This document shows positions 37,001-46,425 of a DNA stretch of 64,000 bases, piece after piece. The translations under genes were made by a program, and so were the position numbers. The notes beneath the pieces were generated by a model that was not told where the DNA came from, did no database searches, and saw nothing but the letters and a program-made list of their open reading frames with translations. Within the stretch, counting starts at the first letter, position 1, and each line of letters opens with the position of its first letter. Origin of the DNA: Emticicia sp. BO119 (GTDB lineage: Bacteria; Bacteroidota; Bacteroidia; Cytophagales; Spirosomataceae); the NCBI RefSeq assembly GCF_013912375.1, contig NZ_JACETV010000006.1, positions 372,001-436,000 of the forward strand. The letters are read 5' to 3'.

Positions 37001-37393
37001 AAAATTGTTCTGATAGTAAACAGCATATTATTTTATTTTCTCGTCTTTTGTCTGTATGATTTGCTTTTTTGTAGGCATTCTTTTGGCGTACATCTAATTT
37101 TTTTTGATATTTGACCAAATCAGTTGGTGATAACTAAACTTAAAATCTTTAACCTATGATTACTAAACAATACTAATTTTATCCAAATCAATCAGGCTAT
37201 TATTTTAAACTATCTACCATTTATTTTATTTTTTGCAACACCCTATTATTTATATTTTTTGAATTATTACAAGTTTCTCTTGTAAATAAAGCGTATAATT
37301 AACATTTTTTGCCATTTTCACTCCTATATGTGAGGTAATTATCTTTTTTTCATTTATTTTTAATTTCTTTAATTAATCCTATAACAAACTAGA
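37001..37393. other. AT-rich intergenic region upstream of susC
   Basis: 393 bases of very AT-rich sequence with no gene. It should contain the susC/susD promoter, but no full TAnnTTTG match was found; the nearest candidate is TTG at 37280-37282 followed by TAACATTTTTTG around 37300. No sigma-factor/anti-sigma pair accompanies the susC gene. Confidence 0.45.
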
Positions 37394-40300
37394 ATGCGAA
37401 TGAACAAACTTTTACGAGTTTCATTAGGTTGTCTATTCCTCTTTATTTCTTTCTGGGGAAATGCACAAGATGTTGATGTAACAGGGAAGGTTACTTCAAC
37501 TGAAGATGGTAGTCCGCTACCGGGAGTTTCAATTACAGTAAAAGGTACAACAAAGGGTACAACTACCAATGTAGATGGGAGTTACAGAATATCTGTTCCT
37601 GCCAATGCTGTTCTTCAAGCCAGTTTTATCGGCTTTACTACTTTAGAGCAAACAGTAAATAACCGCAGTATTGTAGATTTTGTGCTTGTTCCTGCTACAC
37701 AAACCTTGAACGAAGTGGTTGTAACGGGTTATGGCTCACAAATCAAACGTGATTTAACAGGTAATATCGTTAAAATCAAAGGAAGTGACATAGCTGATAT
37801 GCCTGTTACTACTTTCGAGCAAAGTATTCAGGGTAAAGCTGCCGGTGTTCAGATCAATCAGGGTACTGGTAAACTGGCACAAGGTATTCAGATACGTGTA
37901 CGTGGTCAGTCATCGGTATCAGCTTCTAATGAACCACTTTATGTAATTGATGGTATTCCGATGACAAACGGCGACCTTTCTGTAGCCGGTGGTGCTACTA
38001 ATCCGACAGTAGATATTAACCCGCAAGATATTGAATCTATAGAAATCCTGAAAGATGCTTCTGCCGGAGCCATCTATGGTGCCCGTGCGGCTAACGGTGT
38101 AGTTCTGATTACCACTAAAAAAGGTAAAACAGGCAAAACAAATGTTACTTTTGGCATGCAATATGGTAAAAGTAAACCAACCAATGTATTGAAGTTTTTG
38201 AATACTCAACAATATATGGATTTCTACCGCCAGGCCGCAGCTAACTCAGATGAACTTGATGGCTATGACCCAAGCGACCCGGATTCATATACTTCATATA
38301 TGGAGAGTTTCTTTGTAACACAAAGTCTGGGAACTTTAGGAACTGCGAATCAGGCCGATACTGACTGGGCTTCTTTAGCTTATCAGGATGCTCCGTCTCA
38401 ACAATATGACTTAAGTGTGAGTGGCGGTTCGGATAAAACTACCATCTTCATGTCAGGACAGTTTTTAGACCAGCAAGGTATTCTGGCAGGAAATGCGTTT
38501 AATCGTATGACAGGCCGTTTGAATCTGACTCATAAAGTTACTGACAAGCTGACTGTAGGTATGAATATGGGTATTACGCGCTCTTTTAACCAACGTGTAT
38601 CTGGCGACCGTCAGTTTGACAACCCTCAACAATTGGTGGCACTTCCGCCAATGACACCTGCAACAGACCCTGAAACAGGCTTGCCAGTGGGTTCTCCTCC
38701 GGGTGATATTTCAATTCCGGTGTATTACAATGCGTTAATTAACCTTGGTAATGCTTACTACAATACTACTGTACACCGTAACATTGGTAATGCATTTGGT
38801 GAATACAAATTTTTTAAAGGTTTGAGATTCCGTACTGAATTAGCTATAGATTTATTGAACCAACAAGAAGAACAATATTATAACAGCAAAACGCAGCGTA
38901 ACTTTGGTGCACCACAGGGCTACGGCTACAACCGTTTTGTAAGAGTTGAAAACTATAACACCAATAATTATTTTGTCTATGACAATACTATTGGTGTACA
39001 CGCCTTTGATGCAACAGCGGGTATGTCGTTCCAGAATTCTCTTTCAAAATCAAACGTAGCAGAAGGTAGAGATTTCCCGTCAGACGCTTACCGTATGATT
39101 GCCAGTGCAGCACGTAAAACAGATGCAAGCTCAGCACAAACCAATTTCAATTTCCTTTCTTACTTTGCTCGTGTAAACTATAAGTTTAATGAAAGATACC
39201 TGATTGGTTTAAGTGCACGTACGGATGCATCTTCCCGTTTTGGTAAAGATAACCGATATGGTTTCTTCCCTGCGGTTTCAGCGGGCTGGATTCTTACAGA
39301 AGAAAACTTTCTTAAAAATATAGAAGCTATCAGTTTCTTGAAACTGCGTGCCAGCTGGGGTAAAACCGGTAACGCCGAAATTGCTAACTTTGGTCACTTA
39401 GGTTTATTTGCAGGTGGTGCCGGTTATGGTTCACTACCTGGTCAGGCACCTGCTCAGTTGGCTAACCCTGATTTAAGTTGGGAAACTACTCAGCAAATTG
39501 ATTTTGGTTTAGATTTTGGTTTTCTGAAAAACCGCATCAATGGTGAAATTGACTACTACGAAAAAAATACCACAGGTCTATTGCTGAATGTGAACGTACC
39601 TGGAACTACAGGATTTGCAACACAATTGAAAAACGTAGGTTCGTTAAGTAACAAAGGCTTTGAGTTTGTATTAAACACTGACAATATTGTTGGACAATTC
39701 AAATGGAAAACCAGTTTTAATGCTTCAACCAACACAAACAAAATTACTAACCTTCAAGGACAAGTAATTGAGGGGGGATTAAGCAATATGAGCCGCGCCG
39801 TAGAAGGTCAGCCATTAGGTGTATTTTATACAGTAGAATACGCTGGTGTTGATCCGGCAAACGGAAATGCCTTATTCTACAAAAATACACCAAATGCTGA
39901 TGGATCGTTAAGCAGAGAAACAACCAGTGTTTATAGCCAAGCACAGCGTACGGTAATCGGCAGCCCACTTCCTAAATGGATTGGGGGTATTACCAATACT
40001 TTCAGCTATAAAGGTCTTGAACTAAGCGTATTCTTTAATGGTGTATTTGGTAACAAGTTGAATTTCTATGGTGTAGGACGTTTCTCTTCTGCTAATGGTC
40101 GTTTTGAAGATAATCAGACTGTAAATCAGTTGGATGCCTGGACACCACAAAATACCAATACAAACGTACCACAGGCACGTTTATTCTTTAATAATGGTGC
40201 GCAAGCCTCAAGCCGTTTTATTGAAGATGGTTCATTTGTACGTCTGCGTAACGTAACATTGGCTTATAATCTTCCGAAATCTCTTTTGAGCAAGGTTAAA

Positions 40301-40477
40301 ATAAGCAATGTAAGATTATATGTAACCGGACAAAACTTATTGACATTTACCAAATATTCTGGTTGGGATCCTGAAGTGAATGCCGATGATATTGTATCGA
40401 ATATTGCTTTGGGTTATGACTTCTATACTACACCACAGGCAAAAACAATTATGGGTGGTTTAAATATTAGTTTCTAA
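37394..40477 (+). CDS. SusC/RagA-type TonB-dependent outer-membrane receptor
   Basis: A 1027-residue receptor. It has a signal peptide (ending near WGNAQ), a carboxypeptidase-regulatory-like domain (GKVTSTEDGSPLPGVSITVKG and GSYRISVPANAVL), the TonB-box-like LNEVVVTGYGSQIKRD, the plug with SSVSASNEPLYVIDGIPM and SIEILKDASAGAIYGARAANGV, and a 22-stranded barrel ending GGLNISF. SusC forms the outer-membrane channel of a SusCD transporter for oligosaccharides or peptides. SusD follows 66 bases later. No degrading enzyme or regulator is attached, so the substrate is unknown. Confidence 0.97.
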   Translation: MRMNKLLRVSLGCLFLFISFWGNAQDVDVTGKVTSTEDGSPLPGVSITVKGTTKGTTTNVDGSYRISVPANAVLQASFIGFTTLEQTVNNRSIVDFVLVPATQTLNEVVVTGYGSQIKRDLTGNIVKIKGSDIADMPVTTFEQSIQGKAAGVQINQGTGKLAQGIQIRVRGQSSVSASNEPLYVIDGIPMTNGDLSVAGGATNPTVDINPQDIESIEILKDASAGAIYGARAANGVVLITTKKGKTGKTNVTFGMQYGKSKPTNVLKFLNTQQYMDFYRQAAANSDELDGYDPSDPDSYTSYMESFFVTQSLGTLGTANQADTDWASLAYQDAPSQQYDLSVSGGSDKTTIFMSGQFLDQQGILAGNAFNRMTGRLNLTHKVTDKLTVGMNMGITRSFNQRVSGDRQFDNPQQLVALPPMTPATDPETGLPVGSPPGDISIPVYYNALINLGNAYYNTTVHRNIGNAFGEYKFFKGLRFRTELAIDLLNQQEEQYYNSKTQRNFGAPQGYGYNRFVRVENYNTNNYFVYDNTIGVHAFDATAGMSFQNSLSKSNVAEGRDFPSDAYRMIASAARKTDASSAQTNFNFLSYFARVNYKFNERYLIGLSARTDASSRFGKDNRYGFFPAVSAGWILTEENFLKNIEAISFLKLRASWGKTGNAEIANFGHLGLFAGGAGYGSLPGQAPAQLANPDLSWETTQQIDFGLDFGFLKNRINGEIDYYEKNTTGLLLNVNVPGTTGFATQLKNVGSLSNKGFEFVLNTDNIVGQFKWKTSFNASTNTNKITNLQGQVIEGGLSNMSRAVEGQPLGVFYTVEYAGVDPANGNALFYKNTPNADGSLSRETTSVYSQAQRTVIGSPLPKWIGGITNTFSYKGLELSVFFNGVFGNKLNFYGVGRFSSANGRFEDNQTVNQLDAWTPQNTNTNVPQARLFFNNGAQASSRFIEDGSFVRLRNVTLAYNLPKSLLSKVKISNVRLYVTGQNLLTFTKYSGWDPEVNADDIVSNIALGYDFYTTPQAKTIMGGLNISF

Positions 40478-40543
40478 TTTCTTTTTCGTTATGAAACAGA
40501 AAGCAGTATTCTTATAGTTAATTATTTAAAGCAATCAGACAAA

Positions 40544-41887
40544 ATGAATAAAAATATAAAAAATTGGTTATTTATTGGTGCAACAGTTGCGTTTATGACA
40601 AGCTGCGATAGCCAGCTTGATGTAAAACCAACCGCATCTATTGATGAATCAGAAGCCCTTGCCAACTCTCAGGCAGTAGAAGTAACACTTACAGGTGCTT
40701 ATGATGCCTTGAGTAGTACTAATCTTTATGGTGGGGCAATTCAATATTCAGGCGATTTATTAGGTGATGAATCTGAAGTAAGATTTGCCGGAACTTTCAC
40801 CACATTAGATGAATTATGGCGTAAAACTTTTACGACTACCAACGGACAAACACAAGCTACGTGGTTAGCAGGTTACAATACAATTAATATTGCTAATAAC
40901 GTATTGTCAGCAATTGATAAAGTTGATGCTGCTAAAAAGAACAGCGTAGAGGGTGAAGCAAGATTTATTCGTGGATTAGTGTATTTTGATTTGGTTAGAC
41001 TTTGGGCAAAAGCATGGGGCGATGGCGATGCCAACGCTAACCTGGGTGTACCTTTGGTTACTACACCAACACGTGGTGTAACGGAAGCCGATTATCGGGC
41101 ACGGGCAACTGTAGCGGCTATTTACGCACAGGTAATTGAAGATCTTACCAAAGCTGAAAGTCTGTTAGGAAATCCATCAAATACGGGTTTTGCCTCAAAA
41201 GGTGCAGCACAGGCTATCTTGGCCAGAGTATATTTACAACAAGGCAACTATGCAGCTGCCCGAGATGCTGCGAATAGAGTAATTGCAGGCCAGCAATTCT
41301 CTTTAACAGAAACATTTGATGAAGCGTTTTTTGATGACACTAACGATAGCGAGGTTATCTTTAAAATTATCGTTACTGATCAGGATGGTGGCAATGCCAT
41401 GAATACCTACTATGCGCCTTCAACTTATCAGGGTCGTGGTGATATTCGTGTGCAAACCAAGCATCTTAACCTTTATCAATCAGACGATTCAAGAGGCACA
41501 TTCTTTGTGAGAGCTTCTGGCAATACATATACAGCGAAATTCCTGGATCAATATGGCGACGTACCTGTGGTTCGCCTGGCTGAAATGTATCTGATTCGTG
41601 CTGAAGCTAATGCACGTTTAGGTACATCTACCGGAGCTACTCCGCTAAATGATGTTAACCTAATCAGAGCAAGAGCAGGTGCGCCTTTATTAACTACTGT
41701 TTCAATAAATGATATTTTAGCTGAACGTCACTTAGAATTAGCATTTGAAGGTCAGCAAATTCATGATGCCAAACGCATCAAGAAAAATGTAGGAACTTTG
41801 CCTTTCAGCGATAATAAATTAGTCATTCCGATTCCACAACGTGAGATTGATACTAACAAATCTCTTGTTCAAAATCCGGGATATTAA
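40544..41887 (+). CDS. SusD/RagB-type surface lipoprotein
   Basis: A 447-residue protein with a lipoprotein signal ending T19-S-C21 (VAFMTSCDSQLDVKP) and the SusD fold: N-terminal LANSQAVEVTLTGAYDAL, TPR-like helices including EGEARFIRGLVYFDLVRLWAKAWGD and AQAILARVYLQQGNYAAARDAANRVI, and the C-terminal ILAERHLELAFEGQQIHDAKRI. It is shorter than the 500-600 residues of many SusD proteins, as in the RagB-type short group. It caps the SusC channel and binds the ligand at the cell surface. Co-transcribed with susC. Confidence 0.96.
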   Translation: MNKNIKNWLFIGATVAFMTSCDSQLDVKPTASIDESEALANSQAVEVTLTGAYDALSSTNLYGGAIQYSGDLLGDESEVRFAGTFTTLDELWRKTFTTTNGQTQATWLAGYNTINIANNVLSAIDKVDAAKKNSVEGEARFIRGLVYFDLVRLWAKAWGDGDANANLGVPLVTTPTRGVTEADYRARATVAAIYAQVIEDLTKAESLLGNPSNTGFASKGAAQAILARVYLQQGNYAAARDAANRVIAGQQFSLTETFDEAFFDDTNDSEVIFKIIVTDQDGGNAMNTYYAPSTYQGRGDIRVQTKHLNLYQSDDSRGTFFVRASGNTYTAKFLDQYGDVPVVRLAEMYLIRAEANARLGTSTGATPLNDVNLIRARAGAPLLTTVSINDILAERHLELAFEGQQIHDAKRIKKNVGTLPFSDNKLVIPIPQREIDTNKSLVQNPGY

Positions 41888-41908
41888 TTTATAAATTAAA
41901 ATAAATAT

Positions 41909-41950
41909 AAAACGGGAGCCACATTCATATGCTGCTCCCGTTTTGTTTTT
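41909..41950. terminator. Bidirectional terminator after susD
   Basis: A perfect 11-bp stem, AAAACGGGAGC at 41909-41919 with GCTCCCGTTTT at 41934-41944, followed by GTTTTTT on the plus strand and a run of T on the minus strand. It separates susD from the convergent SMP-30 gene. Confidence 0.9.
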
Positions 41951-41975
41951 TATTACTACTACAATTAGCCCTTCT

Positions 41976-42887
41976 TTATCTTACGCCTTTCACTTTCATT
42001 GGCAAAATAAAAACTGATTCAGTGGCGGTAATAAACAATGTATCCATATTCTTGCCGCCAAAGCATACATTGGCAGTCCATCTTGCGGGTATTTCAATCT
42101 TTTCAATTTTCACACCGTCAGAATTATAAATTGTTACTCCTCTACCTGCCAGATAAATATTACCCTGGCTATCCACTGTCATACCATCTGAAAGGTCTTT
42201 GGCAAATTCTTTTTTATTACTTAAAGACCCATCGGTATTAATATCATACCTTACAATAGCCTGGTTTCCCATATCAGAAACATACAGGTATTTATTATCA
42301 GGTGTACCTATCAGTCCATTTGGTTTTTTAATTTCAGGGTCTACTAAAATTGCCTCGCTTTTACCTTTTGGCAAATAATAAAGTTTTTCTCCACCTATTT
42401 GTGGGTCTGGGCTTTTTCTTTCCCAATAATCTCTCTGAAAATAAGGGTCAGTAAAATACATTCCTCCTTTTTTATCAATCCATAAATCATTAGGGCCATT
42501 AAAAATATGCCCTTTATGATTTTTTAATAATACAGTAACTTTTTTATCAGGGCTGATCGACCACATTTCGTTATGTTCGTCGGCACAGGTAATCAGATTG
42601 CCTTTTTTATCAAAATACATACCATTCGAACGCCCTGCCTTATCCATAAAAACAGACAAGTTTCCGTCGGTATCATACTTCCATATTTTGTTATTGGGTT
42701 GATCGGTAAAAAAAACATTACCTTTTTTGTCAACAGCAGGCCCTTCTGTAAAAGAAAACTGACTGGAAATTAATTGTGGTTTTGCACCTTCGGCTATAAG
42801 ACCCGATTGCTGGCTGAATCCTTTCATAGCTATAATTGTCATTAAAAACACAATTATAACCATTGATTGTTTCGTATTGTTTCTCAT
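41976..42887 (-). CDS. SMP-30/gluconolactonase-family exported protein
   Basis: A 303-residue protein with a signal peptide (MRNNTKQSMVIIVFLMTIIA...GFSQQ). The ATG at 42887 is chosen; a longer frame to 42995 adds 36 residues without an export signal at its front. The beta-propeller shows the SMP-30 pattern SSQFSFTEGPAVDKKGNVFFTDQ, NGPNDLWIDKKGGMYFTDPYF and KKPNGLIGTPDNKYLYVSD, with the metal-binding Glu, Asn and Asp residues. It probably hydrolyses sugar lactones in the periplasm. It faces the SusCD pair, but operon linkage is excluded by orientation. Confidence 0.9.
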   Translation of the reverse strand: MRNNTKQSMVIIVFLMTIIAMKGFSQQSGLIAEGAKPQLISSQFSFTEGPAVDKKGNVFFTDQPNNKIWKYDTDGNLSVFMDKAGRSNGMYFDKKGNLITCADEHNEMWSISPDKKVTVLLKNHKGHIFNGPNDLWIDKKGGMYFTDPYFQRDYWERKSPDPQIGGEKLYYLPKGKSEAILVDPEIKKPNGLIGTPDNKYLYVSDMGNQAIVRYDINTDGSLSNKKEFAKDLSDGMTVDSQGNIYLAGRGVTIYNSDGVKIEKIEIPARWTANVCFGGKNMDTLFITATESVFILPMKVKGVR

Positions 42888-43150
42888 TGAATAATTAGAA
42901 TAATTTGAATAGATAACGTAAAAATATAAATAAGTCATTAGAGTAAGGTATCTGTTATCAAATTTTAACCCTGATTCATTAAACGTTTGTTGCAAGGTAA
43001 GGCTGGCATGGTGAAATAATCCTACAATATCTGATTTGTAGGCTTTTGTTATGAGGAAAATTTATCTGTTTCAGAACCTCCAGACCTATGGTATAGTTTT
43101 TTCACTTTTTTTGTAAACCTTTCTTTTAAAATCACTTAAATGAATTGATT

Positions 43151-43693
43151 ATGAAAAATTACAGCAAAAACTTTGGTTCGAGTGATAATGCCCACCAGGA
43201 GGGAGAAGATTTAAGAAGATTATTTTTAGATGGCCTGCGAGATTTGTATTGGGCTGAAATCCGATTAACAAAATCACTGCCGACTATGGCTCAGGCAGCT
43301 ACTTCTAAAGGATTAACGAGAGCTTTTGAGTCTCATCTAAGCGAAACGGAAGAACATGTGAACCGAATAGAACGAATTTTTAAATTGGTAGATGAAACAG
43401 CTCAAGGCAAAAAATGCCCTGCAATGATAGGTTTGCTGGAAGAGGCTGACGAAATAACAAAATCGACCAAAGATGGCTCTTTAGTGAGGGACTGCGGGCT
43501 GATCTTAGCTGCACAAAAAGTTGAACATTATGAAATTGCTTCTTACGGTACTTTAAGAACTATAGCTGAGATATTGGGCTACGAAGAGGTAGCTGATATT
43601 CTGCAATTGACCCTGAATGATGAAGAAGATGCAGACAGTAAGCTAACACAACTGGCACAATCTCATATTAATGTAGCCGCAGCTCAAGAATAA
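43151..43693 (+). CDS. DUF892 (YciE/YciF-like) ferritin-like protein
   Basis: A 180-residue protein of the YciF/DUF892 family. I take the ATG at 43151 rather than the TTG two codons earlier. It forms a ferritin-like four-helix bundle: LFLDGLRDLYWAEIRLTKSLPTM, FESHLSETEEHVNRIERIF, DCGLILAAQKVEHYEIASYGTL and TLNDEEDADSKLTQLAQ supply the acidic and His residues expected at a di-metal site. Family members are stress-induced. It begins a stretch of stress-associated genes on both strands. Confidence 0.92.
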   Translation: MKNYSKNFGSSDNAHQEGEDLRRLFLDGLRDLYWAEIRLTKSLPTMAQAATSKGLTRAFESHLSETEEHVNRIERIFKLVDETAQGKKCPAMIGLLEEADEITKSTKDGSLVRDCGLILAAQKVEHYEIASYGTLRTIAEILGYEEVADILQLTLNDEEDADSKLTQLAQSHINVAAAQE

Positions 43694-43730
43694 AACCAGG
43701 AATGAATAATAGTTCAGGTGTATTATATGT

Positions 43731-43767
43731 GAAAGAAGCCTTGTCTGTCGGCAAGGCTCTTTCTTTT
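43731..43767 (+). terminator. Terminator after the DUF892 gene
   Basis: A stem of about 12 bp with one bulge: GAAAGAAGCCTTG at 43731-43743 and CAAGGCTCTTTC at 43752-43763, followed by TTTT. It separates the gene from the convergent DUF748 gene. Confidence 0.8.
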
Positions 43768-43779
43768 AATCAAATACCG

Positions 43780-44976
43780 TTATTGCTGATTTTTCTTTTT
43801 GTCTTTCTTTCCACCAAATACTTTTTCTAAAAAAGTCTTTTTCTCTGACTCTGCCTGTATGTTTCCAATACTGATTGTATTGTCAACAGACGGTTTCAAT
43901 GCATTTACAAAGGCATTTCTTAAAACATAATTAATGGCTGTCCAGAGATTGGCGTCGGGATTTTCGAATCTTCCTTTAACAGGTATCTTGGTGGCAAACT
44001 GGTCTTTTGGCTGGTTTGTAAAAATTTCAGCTACTGTTCCAATAAGTGTTTCCCACAATATCTGCCCCAGATTTCCTTCTTCCTTGTTAAATTCAACTAT
44101 ATCTAAATCTTTGATCAGTGGTTTTACATACCCATTAAATGCTCCATCTTTGGCAGCGAACTCGGTATATAAGCCAAAATTACCTTTGCTTACATCAAAC
44201 CTGCCATAGGCTTTAAAGAAATTATTGAGCAAAACCATATTTACATCAGTAATTCTTGCATTCAAATCAAAAGTTGGCTGTTTTTTCAGTGGATCCAGAT
44301 TAACACTCAACTCAAATCGCCCTTCGTACACATCTCCGGTAGCACTTAACTTTCCGGGTAATAGTTTTGTACTGTCGTTTACATTTGTGAGGTTTTCTGC
44401 TACTGCATAAATTCTGTTCATTGATACATCTACCTCAGGACTGCTATTCTGGTCAATGTAGTGAATCTGACCATTATTAATTTGAAAGTGATTTACTTTC
44501 AAGGGCATAAGGTCTCTGATCAAGTCTCTGAAATCAGAGGTATCTGCCTTAATATCCTCTCCGTTATGTTTACCTTTAACAAAATTCAGAACAGGGTTTT
44601 CTACATATATCTCTCCTACTATTGAGCCTTTAAAAATTGATTTCCACTGTATGGATAAGTCAATTTTTGGGCTTTTAAAAAATGGTATTGTATCACGTTG
44701 CTTTGTTTCGCTATTGATTTTTTCAATTTTTAAATCATTAATTACGTATGCACCCCTGATTAAGGCGATGTCAATATCCTCAACGTGTCCATGATATTGC
44801 TCCATTTCAGCTAATGTTTTGTTCACATATTTCAGAACGATAAAGGGTAAAACCAATCGCAAGACAACCAGAAGTACGATAATGCTACCTGTTATAATAA
44901 GCCATCTACGTTTTTTGGGTGGTTTAACTGAACCATCATGCGGTTTTTCTGATGCTATTTTTCTATTCCTTTTCAT
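43780..44976 (-). CDS. DUF748/AsmA-like envelope protein
   Basis: A 398-residue protein with a basic N-terminus, one membrane segment at about residues 29-52 (WLIITGSIIVLLVVLRLVLPFIVL) and a long periplasmic AsmA/DUF748-like region: VNKTLAEMEQYHGHVEDIDIAL, DTIPFFKSPKIDLSIQWKSIFKG, VNHFQINNGQIHYIDQN and ELSVNLDPLKKQPTFDLNARITD. The C-terminus is lysine-rich. The AsmA superfamily includes bridge-like lipid-transfer proteins; the role of DUF748 is not settled. Its stop codon region faces the terminator of the DUF892 gene; a YihY gene lies 28 bases upstream on the same strand. Confidence 0.8.
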   Translation of the reverse strand: MKRNRKIASEKPHDGSVKPPKKRRWLIITGSIIVLLVVLRLVLPFIVLKYVNKTLAEMEQYHGHVEDIDIALIRGAYVINDLKIEKINSETKQRDTIPFFKSPKIDLSIQWKSIFKGSIVGEIYVENPVLNFVKGKHNGEDIKADTSDFRDLIRDLMPLKVNHFQINNGQIHYIDQNSSPEVDVSMNRIYAVAENLTNVNDSTKLLPGKLSATGDVYEGRFELSVNLDPLKKQPTFDLNARITDVNMVLLNNFFKAYGRFDVSKGNFGLYTEFAAKDGAFNGYVKPLIKDLDIVEFNKEEGNLGQILWETLIGTVAEIFTNQPKDQFATKIPVKGRFENPDANLWTAINYVLRNAFVNALKPSVDNTISIGNIQAESEKKTFLEKVFGGKKDKKKNQQ

Positions 44977-45004
44977 AAATCTTAAAAGTTGTGGTCAGCA
45001 TAAA

Positions 45005-45985
45005 TTATGACTTTTCAGTTTTTTTGTCTTTTTCATGCTGTTTGATTGTCTTATTTACAAGTAACTCTTCCTCTTCTGATAAGTCAACAAGAATAGCGTC
45101 TTTGCTTGGTTCAATCCCTCTACCAAAATGCGTGGCAAACTGTTTGGTAAACTCAGCCCCAAAAAAGACTATCATACAAGAGTATGATACCCAGAGCATC
45201 ACTAAAATAATAGACCCAGCAGCACCATAAGTAGAGCCTGGTTCGGCTTTACCAAAGTAGACACCGAGCCCGAATTTACCTAAAATGAAGAGTAAAGTAG
45301 TAACCATTGCACCAATCCAAACATCTTTCCATTTGATTCGGGCATCAGGCAAAATCTTATACATTAAGGCAAATAGCACTGAGATAACCGCAAAGGAGAT
45401 AAGGAAATTGATAGCCTGAAACAAGAATAATATAAAGTCGGGCAGGTGAACCTTTATCCAGGTACTGAAAGCTGCTAATGCGGTAGTTAATATTAAAGAT
45501 ACCAATAATAAAAAACCAATTGAGATGATTAATCCAAAAGAAAAAAGGCGGTCTTTCAGTAGTTTCATCCATTTTTCTTTTCCTTTCAACTCTGGTTTAA
45601 CTTTTACTTCCCATATCTGGTTAAGCGAGGTCTGAAGTTGTAAGAATACCCCCATTGCCCCAAAAACAAGAGAGATAATGCCAATAATTGTAGCTATAAT
45701 TGATTTTTTTTCCTCCCCTGCCTTGGCTATAATCTCTTCAATCTGTTTTGCCGTATCGGTTCCCATAGCTGTGCTAATCTGGCTCGAGATTTCGCCTTGC
45801 ACAGCTTCTCTACCAAAAGCCAGACCTGCTAAAGCGATAATGATTACCAAGAGGGATGGAATAGAAAAAATAGCATAGTAAGCGATAATAGCGCTTTGCC
45901 TGAATGGATCTGCGGCATTCCAGGCCTTAAAAGATTTTTTGGTAATGAGCCATAAATTCTTAGGACTTGCTTTTGAGTTACTCAT
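45005..45985 (-). CDS. YihY/virulence factor BrkB-family membrane protein
   Basis: A 326-residue inner-membrane protein with six hydrophobic segments. The family patterns are DPFRQSAIIAYYAIFSIPSLLVIIIA, LVFGAMGVFLQLQTSLNQIWEV, KDRLFSFGLIISIGFLLLVSL and YGAAGSIILVMLWVSYSCMIVFFGAEFT. Members were once called ribonuclease BN, but that assignment is wrong; the true role is unknown. A charged C-terminal tail follows the last segment. It is the first gene of a two-gene minus-strand unit with the DUF748 gene. Confidence 0.92.
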   Translation of the reverse strand: MSNSKASPKNLWLITKKSFKAWNAADPFRQSAIIAYYAIFSIPSLLVIIIALAGLAFGREAVQGEISSQISTAMGTDTAKQIEEIIAKAGEEKKSIIATIIGIISLVFGAMGVFLQLQTSLNQIWEVKVKPELKGKEKWMKLLKDRLFSFGLIISIGFLLLVSLILTTALAAFSTWIKVHLPDFILFLFQAINFLISFAVISVLFALMYKILPDARIKWKDVWIGAMVTTLLFILGKFGLGVYFGKAEPGSTYGAAGSIILVMLWVSYSCMIVFFGAEFTKQFATHFGRGIEPSKDAILVDLSEEEELLVNKTIKQHEKDKKTEKS

Positions 45986-46425
45986 AATAGTAAATTTTAA
46001 AACGATTCATAAAATGTGATTTTACTACTATACGTATTTCTGAGATAAAAATTCAGTCCATGCCTGATTTGTAGAATTACTTGCGCATAATTGTGAGAAG
46101 ATAATTTTTGAAAAAGAAAAAAAATCTACATGGTTTAATTTGTCAGATATTACTAAAAATATGCCCATGATATGGTTTTCTGGTCGGATTTGGGTCTAAA
46201 AGCACTTAATTATGACTTAATCGAGTTAAATAACAGCATTATGGAGAGGCTTTTACATTTGTCTTTAGGCTATACTTTCTGCACTTCGCATGATTTTTTT
46301 TAATGCATTATTATTCCGGCTCATAATAGCTTCGATAGGCTAAAAGTTACTTATACCTATCGGGTAGACTTCTTATTTCAGAATTATGGCAATTATTTGT
46401 TTTCAACATACGAAATAAAATAGCT
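45986..46425. other. Divergent intergenic region between yihY and amylase
   Basis: 440 bases between divergent genes, so it should hold two promoters. No complete TAnnTTTG match was confirmed. A perfect 7-bp inverted pair, CGATAGG at 46333-46339 and CCTATCG at 46356-46362 (16-base spacer), sits about 65 bases before the amylase start and could be an operator half-site pair. No open frame was found. Confidence 0.45.

Noticed and set aside
37280-37311. SusC promoter candidate
   Set aside because: The -7 match to TAnnTTTG is poor, so it is only mentioned within the intergenic entry.
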